Of a stretch of DNA of 64,000 nt, positions 39,848 to 49,021 are shown in pieces (the stretch's first letter is position 1; each line of letters begins with the position of its first letter). The notes under the pieces were generated by a model. That model made no database searches and was not told the origin of the DNA. It saw nothing but the letters and a program-made list of their open reading frames with translations. The DNA is from Paenarthrobacter sp. Z7-10 (lineage in GTDB: Bacteria; Actinomycetota; Actinomycetes; Actinomycetales; Micrococcaceae): positions 1 to 64,000 of the forward strand of contig NZ_JADPVH010000012.1 of NCBI RefSeq assembly GCF_026932795.1, in the 5' to 3' direction. Both the position numbers and the translations under genes were made by a program.

Positions 39848-41826
39848 CTACCCGGCGGCCCCGGTCAGGAAGGCCGTCAGCAATGGGCCGCCGCTGACGG
39901 CGCCGTAATCACCGTCCTCGACAAAGACCGACACCGCCAGGTCGCCCTGCGCGGCAATGATCCATGCATGGGTTTTAAGCGGCGGGGTCGTGCCATATTC
40001 GGCAGTTCCGGTCTTGGCGATCACCGGGGCCCCGGGAATGTCAGCCAGGAAGCCCGGCCCGCATGGCCACTGGTGACCACGCCGCGCATCATCTCCCGCA
40101 GTGCCGCGGTTTCAGCCTTGGTCAGCGGGGGCACGTCCTGGGCGGCGGCACTGGCAGCGGCTGCGGCGGTGCTGCCATCCGTGGGCGTACCGCTGTCCGT
40201 GCTGCCCTCCGATACTCCCACTGTCGGCAGGACGAGTCTGGGCGACACCCGGGAGCCGTGAGCCACCGAGGCGGCCACCGTGGCAATGGCCAAGGGCGAC
40301 ACCAGCACCTTGCCCTGACCGATCATCGATGCAGCATGGTCGGTCCCGCCCGCCGAGGAAGGAACGGAGCCGAAGAACGCAGGGGCCCCCAGCTGCGGAT
40401 CGACGCCGAGTCCCAGCGAGGCGGCGGCACTGCTCAAGTCGCTCTGCGACGCCACCGCTGCGCTTGAAATAAAAGCCGTGTTGCAGGAGTGGGCAAAGGC
40501 CTCGCGCAGCGGAATCTGCCCCAGGTGCTCCGGCGGATAGGAATTGGCGTTCTTGAACGATTTGCCGTCCACCGTGACCGTGGGCGTGCATTTTTTGATC
40601 GAGTCCGGGGTCTCGCCGTGCCGCAGCAGGGCCAGCGAAGTGGCCACCTTGAAGGTCGACCCAGGAGCATACTGCCCCATCAGGGCCGTGTTGTAGCCGT
40701 TGCTGCCGGGGCTGCTGGCCGCAGCCAGCACGCCGCCGGTGGAGGGCCTGATGGCCACGATGGCGGCTGGACCCATCTCGTCCTTGAGTATGCTTTCCGC
40801 CAGTTTCTGCAGGTTCATATTCAAGGACGTTTTCAGCGCGGCACCCGGCTTTGGGCTGACTTCGAAGAGAGTCTCGGAAGCAGAGGCGGCAGCATCAGCC
40901 GCAGCGGCGGGATCGGCAGACACCTTGGTGATCTGCACCCCCGGCGTGCCACGCAACTGCTGGTCGTACTGCTGGGAGAGCCCGGACAGTCCGGTCATCT
41001 GCCCGGACTGGAGTTTTCCACCGGATTTTGCGATCAGCTCCGCCGTCGCCGGCCCGACGGTACCCAACACGGGGCGGGCAAAGCTTCGGGTCGGGGCCAG
41101 CGGCAGCGAGTCCTTGATCCCCAGGGCACCGGGGATGGCGCTGATTTCACTGTCGGTAACGGAGCGCGAGACGTCGTCGCGGATCACCAGCGCCTCAACG
41201 AAGGCCGACGCGCCGGCGGAGGCAACCTGACTGGCGTAGGCGTCCGGATCGAGACCCACCAGGGCCGCCAGTGCCTTCGCGGAAACGGCCTGGGCCGCGG
41301 CCTTGACGTGGGTTTTGTCGATCCCCACCCGGATCACCGGCAGTTGCGTCATGAGTACCTTGCCGCCGTCCCCCAAGATGTCTGCGCGCCGGGGAACTGT
41401 GGCGGTTTCAGCCAGTTTCTCGCCGTCCCTGAGCCCCGGTACCAGCAACTGCGGCGTCCAGGCCACGCTCCAGGTGCCGTCCTTTTTGGCCATGGCCGCC
41501 GTCGTGGCATAAGTCCATGGAGCCGCGCTCAGATTCCAGCTCACCTTCAGCGACGCGGTGGCAGTGTCGCCGTGGACGTCCACCGCCGATACGCTGACCA
41601 CTGGTTTGATTGGCTGCAGTGCTTTGGTGATGACCTTCAGGTCGCTGGTGGCCGCAGCGGCGTCCCCGCCGCTGAACGTAACCGAGTTCATCTGCAGCGC
41701 ACTCAGCCCTGACGCCAACTCTGCCGCCGCCTGGCGGGCACCTGCCTTGCCGTCGTCGCACCCCGAAAGCGACGCGGCGAGCAGGAAAAGCACGAGACCA
41801 GCCGCCGACTTCTGAATTTTCCCCAT
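39848..41826 (-). pseudogene. Penicillin-binding lipoprotein (PbpLipo type), frameshifted
   Basis: An otherwise complete class B-type transpeptidase of about 660 codons. The start is a lipoprotein signal (GLVLFLLAASLSGC), then an NTF2-like MecA_N domain, dimerisation domain and transpeptidase with PGSTFKVATS (SxxK, ~residue 390) and AHSCNTAF (SxN, ~445). At about 40050-40062 one base is missing. The running frame stops at 40021-40023, while the other frame carries IAKTGTAEYG (KTG motif) and the C-terminus to a TAG at 39848. Without the KTG motif the enzyme cannot work. It matches Rv2864c-type proteins. The error may lie in the sequence. Confidence 0.88.
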
Positions 41827-41832
41827 TGAGCC

Positions 41833-41838
41833 ATTATG
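41833..41838 (-). promoter_or_regulatory. -10 box of leaderless penicillin-binding lipoprotein gene
   Basis: CATAAT on the minus strand, six bases (GGCTCA) before the ATG at 41826. It faces the divergent ABC promoter about 100 bases away. Confidence 0.6.
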
Positions 41839-41855
41839 TTCCCTTCCGCCCGGCG

Positions 41856-41910
41856 GTCGGCCGTTGGCACGCCGGACGTGGACCGTACGCCGTCGGCCGT
41901 TGGCACGCCG
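41856..41910. repeat. Two 19-bp direct repeats in divergent promoter region
   Basis: GTCGGCCGTTGGCACGCCG occurs at 41856-41874 and 41892-41910, exactly 36 bases apart. It lies between the penicillin-binding protein and ABC exporter promoters. It could be a regulator's double site or a small tandem duplication. Confidence 0.85.
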
Positions 41911-41935
41911 CAATCCGGAGCGCTACTACATCGCG

Positions 41936-41941
41936 TAGAAT
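41936..41941 (+). promoter_or_regulatory. -10 box of leaderless ABC exporter transcript
   Basis: TAGAAT followed by six bases (AGCGGT) and the GTG start at 41948. No Shine-Dalgarno. Confidence 0.7.
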
Positions 41942-41947
41942 AGCGGT

Positions 41948-42904
41948 GTGCTCAACTCCGATACCCCCGCCCTGGTGATCGATGGGCTGATCAAGGACGT
42001 CGGTCCCATCGCCGCGCTTGATGGTCGGATGAAGCGGATCATCAGCGGCATCTCCCTTTCCGCGCACCGCGGCCAGGTCACCGCGCTGCTGGGCGCCAAC
42101 GGTGCCGGCAAGACCACCACAATCGAGTGCGCGCAGGGACTGCAAAAGCGCGACGGCGGCACCATCACGCTGCTGGGCGAGGATCCGGAACGGCCCAGTG
42201 CCGCGTTGAGGGCCAGGGTGGGCGTGATGCTGCAGGACGGCGGCCTGCCGCCCTCCGCCCGGCCGCTGGCCTTGCTGCGGCACGTCGCCGGCATGTATGC
42301 CACGCCGCGCTCAGTGGATGAGCTGGTGGAGCGGCTGGGTCTGGGTTCCTTTCGGGATACCACGATCCGGCGGCTCTCCGGCGGCCAGAAGCAGCGGGTG
42401 GCGCTGGCGGCGAGCCTGCTGGGTAATCCCGAAGTCCTGTTTTTGGACGAACCCAGCGCCGGGCTCGATCCGCAGTCGCGCCGGGTCGTGTTTGACCTGA
42501 TCCGTGAACTGCGCCAGGAGGGTCTGGCCATCATCCTGACCACGCACCTGCTGGATGATGCCCAGAAGCTGGCCGATTACGTCTACATCGTCGACAACGG
42601 CGCTTCCGCCGCCGCGGGGACTGTGCCCGAACTGCTCAGCAGCGCCGCCTCTGCACAGGGCCACCGCAGTTTGACCTTTGAATCGGCTGCCGGGCTGGAC
42701 CCGGGCGCTGCCCTGCGCCCGCACCTGACAGTCACCGAGACCCGGCCCGGCAGCTATCAAATATCCGGTCTGCTGGAGCCGGCGGATCTGGCCGACCTGG
42801 CCAATTGGTGGGCCGCCCGGGACACCATGCCGACATCCCTGCAGCTTGCCTCCCGTTCGCTGGAGGACGTTTTCCTGGCACTGGCCGGAACGGACGGACG
42901 ATGA
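41948..42904 (+). CDS. ABC exporter ATPase
   Basis: 318 residues. Walker A LGANGAGKTTTIE, signature LSGGQKQRVALAASLL, Walker B VLFLDEPSAGLD and switch His in TTHLLDDA; a ~80-residue C-terminal extension ending SLEDVFLALAG is typical of DrrA-like drug or lipid exporters. It is the counterpart of Rv1458c. The stop overlaps the permease start (ATGA). Position beside ctaA and suf is conserved in actinobacteria, but the substrate is unknown. Confidence 0.9.
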   Translation: MLNSDTPALVIDGLIKDVGPIAALDGRMKRIISGISLSAHRGQVTALLGANGAGKTTTIECAQGLQKRDGGTITLLGEDPERPSAALRARVGVMLQDGGLPPSARPLALLRHVAGMYATPRSVDELVERLGLGSFRDTTIRRLSGGQKQRVALAASLLGNPEVLFLDEPSAGLDPQSRRVVFDLIRELRQEGLAIILTTHLLDDAQKLADYVYIVDNGASAAAGTVPELLSSAASAQGHRSLTFESAAGLDPGAALRPHLTVTETRPGSYQISGLLEPADLADLANWWAARDTMPTSLQLASRSLEDVFLALAGTDGR

Positions 42905-43770
42905 GCAACAGCACGCCGCAGAGCCGAAGTACGGCCGAACCGACGTCGGCAGGACATGGGCCCGCAGCGGGCGGGCCAGTCAATGCCGCTCTCCCCGAGC
43001 GCGCGCCGGCCGAACGCACGGCACGCACGCCGGCACCCGCGCCGCTGCGCAGCCGCGTGCTGCGGCAGGGACGGTATGAAACGCTGACCATGTTGCGCAA
43101 CGGGGAACAGCTGATCCTGGCCATCGTGTTGCCGCTGCTGGCACTGGTGGCCCTTTCCGTGCTCCCACTGCTGGACGGACTCGGCGCCAGCCGCATCAAT
43201 ATCGCCACTCCGGGCGTACTGGCATTGTGCGCCATGTCCACCGCCTTCACCGGTCAAGGCATAGCGACGGGATTCGACCGACGCTATGGGGTGCTCCGCT
43301 TCCTGTCCACGACGCCGTTGGGCAAGGCCGGGCTGATCGCCGGCAAAGTGCTCGCCGTACTCGCCGTGCTGGTCCTGCAGTCCGCGGTGGTGGCCGTCGT
43401 CGCTCTATTCCTTGGCTGGCACCCGCCGCTGGTCGGCATCCTGCTGGGCATTCCGCTGCTCGCGTTGGGGGCGATTTCCTTCACCGCCCTGGGCCTGCTG
43501 GTGGCCGGCACCGCCCGGCCGGAGGCCACCCTGGCGCTCACAAATCTGCTGTGGATCCTGCTCGGGGCGCTGGGCGGGATTGTGCTGCCGCCCACGCGGC
43601 TGCCCGTGGTGGTGCAGGACGTGGTTTTTTTCCTGCCGTCCGGAGCGTTGGGCGAGGCGATGCGGAATGCGCTCATTGCCGGGCAGCTGAACTTTTTCGC
43701 AGTTGTAATCCTGTTGGGGTGGTCAGTCCTGGCCTCTGCAGCGGCCGTCCGTTGGTTTAAGTGGAGTTGA
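42901..43770 (+). CDS. ABC exporter permease (ABC-2 type)
   Basis: 289 residues. A ~55-residue polar, Pro/Ala-rich N-terminus precedes six hydrophobic helices. LRNGEQLILAIVLPLLALVALS is followed by a cytoplasmic loop GVLRFLSTTPLGKAGLIAGK, as in ABC-2 permeases (Rv1457c type). It starts inside the ATPase stop codon and ends 4 nt before ctaA, so all three are one operon. Co-transcription with heme A synthase hints at a heme- or oxidase-related cargo, which is speculative. Confidence 0.88.
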   Translation: MSNSTPQSRSTAEPTSAGHGPAAGGPVNAALPERAPAERTARTPAPAPLRSRVLRQGRYETLTMLRNGEQLILAIVLPLLALVALSVLPLLDGLGASRINIATPGVLALCAMSTAFTGQGIATGFDRRYGVLRFLSTTPLGKAGLIAGKVLAVLAVLVLQSAVVAVVALFLGWHPPLVGILLGIPLLALGAISFTALGLLVAGTARPEATLALTNLLWILLGALGGIVLPPTRLPVVVQDVVFFLPSGALGEAMRNALIAGQLNFFAVVILLGWSVLASAAAVRWFKWS

Positions 43771-43774
43771 ATTA

Positions 43775-44770
43775 GTGAGCCTTACGCAACAGTTGAAGCA
43801 CGGCCTGCATTCCGTCGGCAGCAGGCTGCCCAGCAGCGTGAACCCGACCTTGCGATGGCTGGCGGTAGCGTCCCTGATTGGTCAGTCCGTGCTCATAGTT
43901 ACGGGTGGAGCGGTGCGCCTGACTGCCTCCGGACTTGGCTGCCCGACCTGGCCGCAGTGCACACCCGGTTCGCTGGTCAACACGCCCGAAATGGGCGTGC
44001 ACGGCATTATCGAATTCGGCAATCGGACGCTAACCATAGTGCTGGCCGTTGTGGCGGCCTCGATGCTGGTGTTTCTCTGGAATCTGCGCAAAGAGCGCAA
44101 GGACCTCTTCTGGTTGGCCTTCAGCCTGCTGGCGAGCATCCCCGTCCAGGCGGTCATCGGCGGCATTTCCGTGCTGACCGGGCTCAATCCGTGGGCGGTC
44201 AGCCTGCATTTCCTGGTATCCGCGGCCCTGGTGGTGGTTGCCATGCTGCTGGTCAACCGCACCTACGGCCGAACCGGGCGGGACGACCATTCCAGCCGCC
44301 TGGCTGGCCGGCCGGTGTCCAAAACTGTCCGCCAGCTGGCGGGCGTTGCAGCGCTCTGCACGGCGGCCGCCGTGCTGCTGGGAACAATGGTGACGGGGTC
44401 CGGCCCGCACGCCGGTGACGCCAACGCCCCCCGCAATGACCTCAATCCGGATTTGATCACGCGGGTGCACGTCCTGCCCGTCTACCTCCTGGTCATCAGC
44501 AGCGTCATTCTGCTGGCCCTGCTGTGGCGTCGCGGTGCCAAAGACACGCTGCGCCACGGTGCACTGCTGCTGGTTGCCGGCGTGCTGTTCCAGGGCGTCA
44601 TAGGTTACAGCCAGTACTTCACCGGCCTGCCGCCGCTGCTGGTGGGTCTGCACATGGCCGGCGCCGCTTATATGCTGGCCACCGCCACCAATCTCGCCGA
44701 CCTCGCCTTTGCCGCCCGCCGGCGATCCGCGCGGAACGCCGTGCCGCACGGATCGGCCACCGTGCGCTGA
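43775..44770 (+). CDS. ctaA: Heme A synthase (COX15/CtaA)
   Basis: 331 residues, eight transmembrane helices. It oxidises the C8 methyl of heme O to give heme A for the aa3 oxidase. Heme-ligand histidines appear in VHGIIEFGNRTLT, SLHFLVSAALV, ITRVHVLPVYLL and VGLHMAGAAYML, and a regulatory Cys pair in LGCPTWPQC. The GTG start lies 4 nt after the ABC permease. It is convergent with the DHDPS-like gene, 1 nt apart, leaving no room for a separate terminator. Confidence 0.95.
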   Translation: MSLTQQLKHGLHSVGSRLPSSVNPTLRWLAVASLIGQSVLIVTGGAVRLTASGLGCPTWPQCTPGSLVNTPEMGVHGIIEFGNRTLTIVLAVVAASMLVFLWNLRKERKDLFWLAFSLLASIPVQAVIGGISVLTGLNPWAVSLHFLVSAALVVVAMLLVNRTYGRTGRDDHSSRLAGRPVSKTVRQLAGVAALCTAAAVLLGTMVTGSGPHAGDANAPRNDLNPDLITRVHVLPVYLLVISSVILLALLWRRGAKDTLRHGALLLVAGVLFQGVIGYSQYFTGLPPLLVGLHMAGAAYMLATATNLADLAFAARRRSARNAVPHGSATVR

Positions 44771-44771
44771 A

Positions 44772-45494
44772 CTACTGCACGGCGCGTTCGACGGCGGCGG
44801 CCAGGTCCCTTTCCTCGGCGGCGGTCAGCGGCAGCAGGGGCGACCGCGGCGCTGCCGTCACTGTGCCGGTCAGCCGCGCAAGGCTGAGCAGCACGCTACC
44901 TTTCGGCATCCGGGCAATAACCTCCAGCAACGCGACCAGCCGAGCTCTGGCGGTCTCCACCGCGTCCGATTCCAGCGCTGCGTCCGATTCCAGCGCTGCC
45001 CGGAGGCTTAGATACAGTTCGGGCACCAACGCGGCCGGTCCGCTGTGCCAGGCGTCGGCCAACTGACCATCCGCGCCCATACCTGACATGGCAATCAGCA
45101 GATCCCCGCTCATGCCGTGCGAGAAGCGCTCCGCAACGTGCGGCGCCAGCACCTCGGTGTCGCTCAGCGGGTGGTAGGACACAGTGGAGAGAATCAGTCC
45201 AGCGGCGCCGGCCTTGGACGCGTCGGAGGCATGCTGCAGGATTTCGCGGGTTCCCGGGGCGGAAACACCGGCGGCGACGTCGGTGCTCCCGGCCGCCTCA
45301 ACCGCGGCCCGCACGAAATCGGCCCGTTCCGCCCTGTTCAGGTACGCAAAGCCCCCACTGCTGCCCAGCACGCCGACGGCGTCAAGCCCGCCGGCTGCGG
45401 CGCCCCGCACCAGCCGCTGGAAAGAATCGAAGTCCAGGCCGCCGTCGTCCGTCGTTGGCGTGGTTGGATAGCCGAGAACTCCCGAAAAACGCAA
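44772..45494 (-). CDS. DHDPS/NAL-family protein, internally shortened
   Basis: 240 residues, against about 300 for dihydrodipicolinate synthase-family aldolases. The N-terminal half is normal (GVLGYPTTPTTDDGGLDF, VLGSSGGFAYLNRAERADFV, ILSTVSYHPLSD). After VAERFSH near residue 124 the sequence jumps to GMSGDLLIAM, so the segment with the catalytic Tyr and the Schiff-base Lys is missing in frame. An 18-base tandem duplication at 44962-44997 adds ESDAAL. The start is TTG, 3 nt after the ctaB stop. Aldolase activity is unlikely; it is probably a decayed or repurposed gene. Confidence 0.75.
   Translation of the reverse strand: MRFSGVLGYPTTPTTDDGGLDFDSFQRLVRGAAAGGLDAVGVLGSSGGFAYLNRAERADFVRAAVEAAGSTDVAAGVSAPGTREILQHASDASKAGAAGLILSTVSYHPLSDTEVLAPHVAERFSHGMSGDLLIAMSGMGADGQLADAWHSGPAALVPELYLSLRAALESDAALESDAVETARARLVALLEVIARMPKGSVLLSLARLTGTVTAAPRSPLLPLTAAEERDLAAAVERAVQ
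44962..44997. repeat. 18-bp tandem duplication inside the DHDPS-like gene
   Basis: GCGTCCGATTCCAGCGCT occurs twice back to back (44962-44979, 44980-44997). It preserves frame and adds six residues. Confidence 0.9.
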
Positions 45495-45497
45495 CCG

Positions 45498-46445
45498 TCA
45501 GTGCACCAGCGGAAGGCCAAGGAACGGGTCAACGGCCAGCGCCAGGAACAACAGCGTGAGGTAGCTGATGGATCCGTGAAAGACCTTCATCGCCCCCTTG
45601 TTGGTGACCGCATCCAGCTGGGCGTTGCGGTGCAGCTTGTGTGCCTGGAGCAGGAACCAGATACCGGCCCCGACGGCAACCACTGTGTAAAGGATGCCGG
45701 CGCGGCCCAGGGGAATCATGAGCAGCGAGCAGGCGACCATGGCCCAGGTGTAGAGAACCACCTGGACGGAGACGATGCGGGAACCGGCGATGGCCCCCAG
45801 CATCGGGATCTTGGCGGCGTTGTAGTCCTCGCTGTAGCGCATTGACAAGGGCCAGTAATGCGGCGGGGTCCACAGGAAAATGACCATGAACAAGATGATG
45901 GCCGGCCACTCCACCTTATTTGTGACGGCGGCCCAAGCGATCAGGACGGGCATGCAGCCCGCCGCGCCGCCCCAAACAATATTCTGCGAGGTGCGGCGCT
46001 TGAGGATCAGCGAATACAGCACGACGTAAAGGAAAATCGCGACGACGCCCAACAGTCCGGCAAGCGGATTGGCGCCAAACCACAGAATCACGATGGCAGC
46101 AGCCCCCAGCGTCCAGGAAAAGATCAGCGCTTCCCGCGGCGTCAGTGCTCCGGTGACAAGCGGACGGTTTTCGGTGCGGTGCATCACCTTATCGATGTCC
46201 CGGTCAATGTAGCAGTTGAAGGCGCCGGCACTGCCGGCCGCGAACGCTCCACCAACAAGGGTGGCAAGGATGAGCCGGATATCGGGCAGGCTGCGGGCGG
46301 CGAAGATCATGGTGGGAAGCGTGGTGACCAGCAGGAGTTCGATAACCCGGGGCTTAGTGAGCGCCACATAAGCCTTGACCTTGGCTCCGAAGCCGGTCTT
46401 GCTGCTCCGGCTGGAAGTGGCTAGCGGGGTATCAATTGTGCTCAA
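45498..46445 (-). CDS. ctaB: Protoheme IX farnesyltransferase (heme O synthase)
   Basis: 315 residues, UbiA-family prenyltransferase with about eight helices. Both Asp-rich motifs are present: [20 protein letters not shown] and [15 protein letters not shown]. It adds farnesyl to heme b to make heme O, which CtaA then oxidises. The start appears to be TTG 46445 without a clear ribosome-binding site. A TATGAT -10 candidate lies at 46537-46542. It is divergent from tkt, as in mycobacteria. Confidence 0.95.
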   Translation of the reverse strand: MSTIDTPLATSSRSSKTGFGAKVKAYVALTKPRVIELLLVTTLPTMIFAARSLPDIRLILATLVGGAFAAGSAGAFNCYIDRDIDKVMHRTENRPLVTGALTPREALIFSWTLGAAAIVILWFGANPLAGLLGVVAIFLYVVLYSLILKRRTSQNIVWGGAAGCMPVLIAWAAVTNKVEWPAIILFMVIFLWTPPHYWPLSMRYSEDYNAAKIPMLGAIAGSRIVSVQVVLYTWAMVACSLLMIPLGRAGILYTVVAVGAGIWFLLQAHKLHRNAQLDAVTNKGAMKVFHGSISYLTLLFLALAVDPFLGLPLVH

Positions 46446-46800
46446 GAAAGGTCACCAAGTTCTGTCTTCGGTTCTGTCTTCGGGTCCGTCTGCATGCTTG
46501 CCCGATGTTCGGCGGGAAGGTCTCAAAACTCCCTCTATCATACCCGGCCGCGGCGGCCGTTGGCGCCGCGGCGACGCCGCCGGGGAGAACGGATTGTTAC
46601 CGGGCCGGAGTTTCATGAAGGTGCTGCGCTCCCGCGGATTTGGTGATCGGGAATGCCTTTAGGGCTAAGCTGGGAAACAAGTGAGATGACTACTGTTTCA
46701 AAGGTGAACGGCGGGTAACCCTGGAGCCTTGGGGGTTGGTGCTCTATGTTCGGCACCTGCGCGCCGTGAGCCACGAAACCTGAGCGAGAGGGCCCGGTTA
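46446..46800. other. Long divergent intergenic region between ctaB and tkt
   Basis: 355 bases without a convincing gene. It holds two tandem 12-bp repeats (46460-46483), a TATGAT -10 candidate for ctaB (46537-46542, minus strand), a GC-rich self-complementary stretch (about 46545-46580), and a TAAGCT -10 candidate for tkt near 46661. The following ~130-base tkt leader contains an AACCC/GGGGTT hairpin. I could not match the leader to a known riboswitch. Confidence 0.5.
46460..46483. repeat. 12-bp tandem repeat upstream of ctaB
   Basis: TTCTGTCTTCGG occurs twice back to back, with a partial third copy (GTCCGTCTGC) after it. It lies 15-38 bases before the ctaB start. Confidence 0.85.
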
Positions 46801-48987
46801 GTGCCGCATTTGGAAGATCAAGAATTGTCCTGGACCGAACTCGACCAGCGGGCCGTTGACACGGTCCGCGTGCTGGCTGCGGATGCGGTGGAAAAGGTTG
46901 GCAATGGCCATCCGGGAACCGCCATGAGCCTGGCACCTGCCGCATATCTTTTGTTTCAAAAGCTGCTGCGCCACGATCCGGCAGACCCGCAGTGGACCGG
47001 CCGTGACAGGTTTGTCCTCTCCCCCGGGCATACCTCGCTGACCCTGTACATTGAGCTGTTCCTCTCCGGATACGGTCTGCAGCTGGAAGATCTCGAGTCA
47101 CTGCGCACGTGGGGTTCCAAAACTCCCGGCCACCCGGAGTACCGGCACACCGCGGGTGTGGAAATCACCACGGGACCGCTGGGTCAGGGACTTGCTTCCG
47201 CCGTCGGCTTTGCCTTCGCCCAACGCCGGATGCGCGGCATGATGGATCCAGACACTGCCGCGGGCGAGAGCCCCTTCGATCACACCATTTGGGTTTTTGC
47301 CTCCGACGGCGACATGCAGGAGGGTGTGACCAGCGAGGCCAGTTCCTTGGCCGGGCACCAGGAACTGGGCAACATGGTGGTGCTGTACGACCAGAATCAC
47401 ATCTCCATCGAAGACGACACGGACATCGCCTTTTCCGAAGACGTCCTGGCCCGCTACGAGGCCTACGGCTGGTACGTCCAGCGCGTGGACTGGACCAAGA
47501 CCGGTCGATACAAGGAAGACGTGCCGGAACTGCACGCCGCCCTGGTGGCGGCCCGAAACGAAACGGGCAGGCCCTCGATCGTCGCGCTGCGCACCATCAT
47601 TGGCTGGCCGGCCCCGAACAAGCAGAACACCGGCAAGATCCACGGCTCCGCCCTGGGCGGAGATGAGGTCGCCGCGGTTAAGAAGGCTTTGGGCTTCGAT
47701 CCCGAAAAATCCTTCGTCGTGGAGCCGGAAGTTTTGGCACATGCCCGTCAGGTCAAGGACCGCGGAGCGGCGCTGCGCGCCGAGTGGGAGAAGGGTTTTG
47801 CGGCCTGGAAGGAAGCCAACCCGGACAACAGCGAGCTGCTGGAGCGCATAGCGTCCCGGAAGTTGCCGCAGGGCTGGGAAAAGAACCTTCCGGTTTTCCC
47901 CGCCGGGGAGGAAGTGGCCACCCGGAAGGCTTCGGGCAAGGTCCTTAACTCCGTCGCCGCAGCCCTGCCCGAGCTGTGGGGCGGTTCCTGCGACCTGGCG
48001 GAGTCCACCAACACCGCCTTCGAAGACTTCCCCTCCTTCATTCCCGCAGGTAAGCAGACCGACCTGTGGAAAGGAAGCCCGTACGGGCGGACCCTGCATT
48101 TTGGTATCCGCGAACACGCGGCCGCCGCGATCGTCAACGGGATTGTGATGCACAGCAGCACCCGGGCATTCTCGGCCACCTTCCTGATCTTCAGTGATTA
48201 TCAGCGCCCGGCCGTGCGCCTCGGTGCCCTGATGGGCGTGCCCTCCATCTACGTTTGGACGCACGACTCGATCGGCCTTGGTGAGGATGGCCCCACTCAC
48301 CAGCCGGTGGAGCAACTCGCCTCGCTTCGCGCCATCCCGGGCCTGGACGTCGTTCGCCCCGGAGACGCCAATGAGGTGTCCATTGCCTGGCGGACGATCC
48401 TGGAAAATACCGAGAATCCAGCCGGCATCGTGCTGACCCGGCAAAATATCCCCACGTACGAGCGTGGCGATGGTGCAGCCACGAGCTCCACCTTCGCCTC
48501 CGCCGAGGGCGTTGCCCGTGGCGGCTACGTACTGGCCGAGGCCGAGGGCGGCGACGCCAAGGTGATCCTGATCGGCACCGGCTCGGAGCTCCAGCTCGCC
48601 GTCGAGGCACGAAAGGAACTGCAGTCCCAGGGAATTCCGGCCCGCGTCGTGTCCATGCCCTGTCTGGAGTGGTTCAACAAACAGGACGCCGCCTACCGCG
48701 AGCAGGTCCTGCCGACGTCTGTTAAGGCCCGCGTCTCGGTGGAAGCCGGCATCGCCCAAGGCTGGCATCAGCTGGTTGGCGACAACGGCCGCTCGGTGTC
48801 TCTGGAGCACTTCGGCGCCTCGGCCGACTACAAAACCCTTTTCCGGGAATTCGGCATCACCACCGAAGCCGTCGTCGAGGCTGCGAAGGACTCGCTCCAG
48901 GCGGTTCGTGCCGGCGCGGAATCACTGAGCAAAACCCCGGCCGCCCCATCCGGGCGCGAGTCCTCCTCGACCGGGGACCAGAACTAA
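46801..48987 (+). CDS. tkt: Transketolase
   Basis: 728 residues from GTG 46801. It moves two-carbon units between sugar phosphates in the non-oxidative pentose-phosphate pathway. Motifs: [18 protein letters not shown], the thiamine-diphosphate site [42 protein letters not shown] and [18 protein letters not shown]. The C-terminus has ~20 extra polar residues. GAGAGG 9 nt upstream supports the GTG. It is the first gene of tkt-tal-pgi-zwf-opcA-pgl. Confidence 0.97.
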   Translation: MPHLEDQELSWTELDQRAVDTVRVLAADAVEKVGNGHPGTAMSLAPAAYLLFQKLLRHDPADPQWTGRDRFVLSPGHTSLTLYIELFLSGYGLQLEDLESLRTWGSKTPGHPEYRHTAGVEITTGPLGQGLASAVGFAFAQRRMRGMMDPDTAAGESPFDHTIWVFASDGDMQEGVTSEASSLAGHQELGNMVVLYDQNHISIEDDTDIAFSEDVLARYEAYGWYVQRVDWTKTGRYKEDVPELHAALVAARNETGRPSIVALRTIIGWPAPNKQNTGKIHGSALGGDEVAAVKKALGFDPEKSFVVEPEVLAHARQVKDRGAALRAEWEKGFAAWKEANPDNSELLERIASRKLPQGWEKNLPVFPAGEEVATRKASGKVLNSVAAALPELWGGSCDLAESTNTAFEDFPSFIPAGKQTDLWKGSPYGRTLHFGIREHAAAAIVNGIVMHSSTRAFSATFLIFSDYQRPAVRLGALMGVPSIYVWTHDSIGLGEDGPTHQPVEQLASLRAIPGLDVVRPGDANEVSIAWRTILENTENPAGIVLTRQNIPTYERGDGAATSSTFASAEGVARGGYVLAEAEGGDAKVILIGTGSELQLAVEARKELQSQGIPARVVSMPCLEWFNKQDAAYREQVLPTSVKARVSVEAGIAQGWHQLVGDNGRSVSLEHFGASADYKTLFREFGITTEAVVEAAKDSLQAVRAGAESLSKTPAAPSGRESSSTGDQN

Positions 48988-49021
48988 ATCAAGCAGTCGC
49001 GACATTAAGGAGATTCCAGTC

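Noticed and set aside
46615-46662. A 15-codon frame (MKVLRSRGFGDREC...) upstream of tkt as a possible leader peptide
   Set aside because: No ribosome-binding site, and it ends before the likely tkt transcription start.
47098-48810. A 570-codon minus-strand frame opposite tkt
   Set aside because: Antisense shadow of tkt; composition rich in Gly, Arg and His typical of such frames.
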